Shown: piece after piece, positions 41,311 to 43,036 of the stretch
Layout of the letters: each line of letters opens with the position of its first letter
How positions within the stretch are numbered: position 1 is the stretch's first letter
Source of the DNA: an uncultured bacterium
Lineage (GTDB): Bacteria; Cyanobacteriota; Vampirovibrionia; Gastranaerophilales; Gastranaerophilaceae
Direction: 5' to 3'
DNA length: 43,036 bases
Assembly (NCBI GenBank): GCA_902783835.1
Contig: CACZSN010000004.1
Span: 1-43,036 of the forward strand
Translations under genes and position numbers: made by a program
Notes under the pieces: model-generated
Databases searched by the model: none
Seen by the model: the letters and a program-made list of their open reading frames with translations, nothing else
What the model was told of the DNA's origin: nothing

Positions 41311-42909
41311 ATGTCGGAAATTTTAATTATATTTGCATTAATAATGTTTTCTTGTGTATTTGCAAACGCATTTTCCGGAAAATCCGGAATGCCGGCTTTG
41401 CTGTTGTTTATGGGGATTGGGATGTTGTTTGGCTCGGACGGACTTTTTAAAATCCCTTTTGATAATTATGAAATTTTGCAGCAGATAAGTACGATAGCGT
41501 TGATAGTTATTATATTTTACGGCGGATTTTGCACGAAGTGGTTGACAGCGAAACCGGTTGTGAAGCAAGCGACGGTATTATCTACGTTAGGTGTTGTTTT
41601 GACTGCATTTTTAACGTGTGCATTTTGTTATTATGTTTTAAAAATGAATTTTGCCGAGAGTTTTTTAATTGGGGCGGTAATCAGTTCGACCGATGCGGCA
41701 TCGGTGTTTGCGATTTTGCGTTCAAAGAGTTTGAACCTCAAAAATCACACCGCACCTTTGTTGGAACTTGAAAGTGGTAGTAACGACCCGTTTTCGTATA
41801 TGTTGACGATAATTGGTATTGCAATTTATTCCGGGCAATCCTTTTCCGAATTTCCGTTGATGTTTGTAAAGCAGGTTGTTTTGGGGATTTTGGCTGGGGT
41901 TGTTGTGCCATTGGTTGGGGTTCGAATTTTGAACAAAACTAAGTTAGTTAATACGGATAGCAGTCGTTCGATTTTCATTGCGGCACTTGCGATTTTGGCG
42001 TTTGCACTACCTGATATTATAGGTGGAAACGGACTTTTGAGCGTTTATATTGCGGGAATTATTTTGGGTAATTCAAGGATTAAGAACACAAAAATTCTTG
42101 TTAATTTCTTTGATGGAATTACTTTCATGGCACAAATTTTAATCTTCTTCTTGCTTGGTTTGACGGCATTTCCGCATAAGATGCCCGAAATTTTTGTGCC
42201 AGCAAGTTTGATAGCATTGTTTTTAACTTTTGTGGCAAGACCAGTGGCTGTATTTTTGCTTTTGATGCCGTTTAAGGCGAGTTTAAATCAATGTTTGCTC
42301 GTGTCGTGGGCAGGCTTGAGGGGAGCAGCATCGATTGTATTTGCGGTAATGGTTGTTGCGACGGTGGATACGCCCGAAAAATATGATTTATTTCACATTG
42401 TATTTTTGATTTCTTTGCTTTCTGTTGCGTTTCAGGGCTCTTTGCTTCCCGTGGTCGCAAAAATTACAAAAATGATAGACGAAAATGCCGATGTAAGAAA
42501 GACTTTCACGGATTATCAAGAAGAATCCGCCGTTTCTTTAATTCAAATTTATATTGGAGAAGGTCATATTTGGAAAAATAAAAAATTACGCGAAATTTCA
42601 CTTCCTCAGGATACTTTGGCTGTTTTTGTCAAAAGAAATGGCGAGGAAATTATTCCGAAAGGAAATACGGAACTTTTGGAAGGCGATTATTTGGTTCTGA
42701 ATGCACCGGTTTATAACTCTTCAAAGGGTGTTTTGGAAGAGCATTTGTTGACTAAAAATCATGCTTGGACCGGAAAACAAATCAGCGAATTGGATTTGCC
42801 CGAACATAGCTTGATTGCTATGATTACAAGGCACGGTAAAACTCTTATTCCCCGCGGAAAAACAGTATTGCAGGAAAAAGATGTGGTGGTTGTTTTGCAA
42901 CAAGATTAA
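41311..42909 (+). CDS. nhaP2: NhaP2-type cation/proton antiporter
   Basis: A 532-residue inner-membrane antiporter with about twelve helices (1-385) and a cytoplasmic tail. Ion-site motifs are SSTDAAS (D128) and ESGSNDP (N158-D159), as in the NhaP/CPA1 group. The tail has two successive RCK-C (TrkA-C) halves (about 405-465 and 470-530, each with a wKnK/wtGK ... eisLP ... v.R.ge..iP.G pattern), which gate such transporters by small ligands. It probably exchanges K+ or Na+ for H+, for pH or osmotic balance. AAAGGGG lies 6 bases before ATG 41311. Confidence 0.92.
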   Translation: MSEILIIFALIMFSCVFANAFSGKSGMPALLLFMGIGMLFGSDGLFKIPFDNYEILQQISTIALIVIIFYGGFCTKWLTAKPVVKQATVLSTLGVVLTAFLTCAFCYYVLKMNFAESFLIGAVISSTDAASVFAILRSKSLNLKNHTAPLLELESGSNDPFSYMLTIIGIAIYSGQSFSEFPLMFVKQVVLGILAGVVVPLVGVRILNKTKLVNTDSSRSIFIAALAILAFALPDIIGGNGLLSVYIAGIILGNSRIKNTKILVNFFDGITFMAQILIFFLLGLTAFPHKMPEIFVPASLIALFLTFVARPVAVFLLLMPFKASLNQCLLVSWAGLRGAASIVFAVMVVATVDTPEKYDLFHIVFLISLLSVAFQGSLLPVVAKITKMIDENADVRKTFTDYQEESAVSLIQIYIGEGHIWKNKKLREISLPQDTLAVFVKRNGEEIIPKGNTELLEGDYLVLNAPVYNSSKGVLEEHLLTKNHAWTGKQISELDLPEHSLIAMITRHGKTLIPRGKTVLQEKDVVVVLQQD

Positions 42910-43036
42910 TTTATATATATGTTTTTAAGGAGCAATTTTCTCCTCTAAATGCACGAAATATGAAGAAATGTGAATTGTGAATAATCAAGCGTGGCGGGGG
43001 TTGCGGGAAAGTGGGCATAAAAAAGAGAAAAAATAT
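42910..43036. other. Non-coding right edge with a G-rich patch
   Basis: No gene is visible. A weak AGGAG/CTCCT fold (42928-42944) lacks a T-run. The patch 42993-43014 has runs of 2, 5, 3 and 3 G in otherwise AT-rich DNA and is listed as a finding. Confidence 0.5.

Overview
The window is AT-rich, densely coding bacterial chromosome with both strands used about equally. It most resembles a gut member of the Melainabacteria/Vampirovibrionia lineage (order Gastranaerophilales), the non-photosynthetic sister group of Cyanobacteria. Evidence: a type IV prepilin-like N-terminus with a GFTLAEVLITL core and a C-terminus containing ACAAWV and GNMDYL that I associate with this order; an outer-membrane-type protein with signal peptide; a Tic20-like small membrane protein; a fermentative [FeFe]-hydrogenase operon; and lone FlhB and sigma-factor genes. 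This assignment rests on remembered family signatures, not on a search. I see no tRNA, rRNA, CRISPR array, prophage or insertion sequence.

Layout. 1-2.5 kb: a complete AmmeMemoRadiSam set, with Memo and AMMECR1 fused in one gene and divergent from the radical SAM gene across a 53-bp shared promoter. 2.5-3.6 kb: a frameshifted prepilin gene divergent from an XRE-type regulator, with a clean inverted repeat between them. 3.6-7.2 kb: CDF metal transporter, two small unknown proteins, a ReAV-type asparaginase and an MshEN-like protein. 7.4-10.5 kb: a HerA-like protein that has lost its P-loop and carries a PcrA/UvrD-like C-terminal Tudor domain, then a secreted Pro/Glu/Lys-rich protein. 10.5-16.3 kb: rimO, a GT39-like membrane glycosyltransferase and mutS. 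16.3-18.9 kb: an anchored unknown protein, a GAF-GAF-GGDEF diguanylate cyclase, a 52-residue rubredoxin and a candidate small RNA. 18.9-20.6 kb: a frameshifted polytopic membrane protein. 20.6-22.7 kb: a Cys-containing small protein, a HAD phosphatase and a receiver-HD-GYP phosphodiesterase. 22.7-30.3 kb: a long minus-strand run of metY, Tic20-like, TPR, outer-membrane protein, sigma factor, flhB, apt, maf and a small helical protein. 30.6-32.0 kb: radical SAM/SPASM enzyme plus TSCPD protein. 32.1-36.8 kb: small unknown, degenerate HD-GYP protein, orphan DNA methyltransferase and a TPR metallopeptidase. 36.8-41.0 kb: hydC-hydB-hydA bifurcating [FeFe] hydrogenase. 41.3-42.9 kb: NhaP2-type cation/proton antiporter.

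How parts fit. HydABC would reoxidise NADH and ferredoxin to H2 in an anaerobic fermenter. Two proteins could make and break cyclic di-GMP (GGDEF with I-site; intact HD-GYP), a third looks like a catalytically dead HD-GYP sensor, and an MshEN-like protein could be a further receptor. FlhB and the sigma factor hint at flagella or a type III export system encoded elsewhere. Transcription signals are readable: many TTGnnn-N17-TATAAT promoters and seven hairpin terminators. Several promoters sit so close to the ATG, with no Shine-Dalgarno, that the mRNAs are probably leaderless.

Most promising for follow-up: the AmmeMemoRadiSam locus, the HerA-like pseudo-ATPase, the radical SAM-TSCPD pair, the candidate sRNA at 18773-18841, the degenerate HD-GYP protein and the two frameshifted genes.
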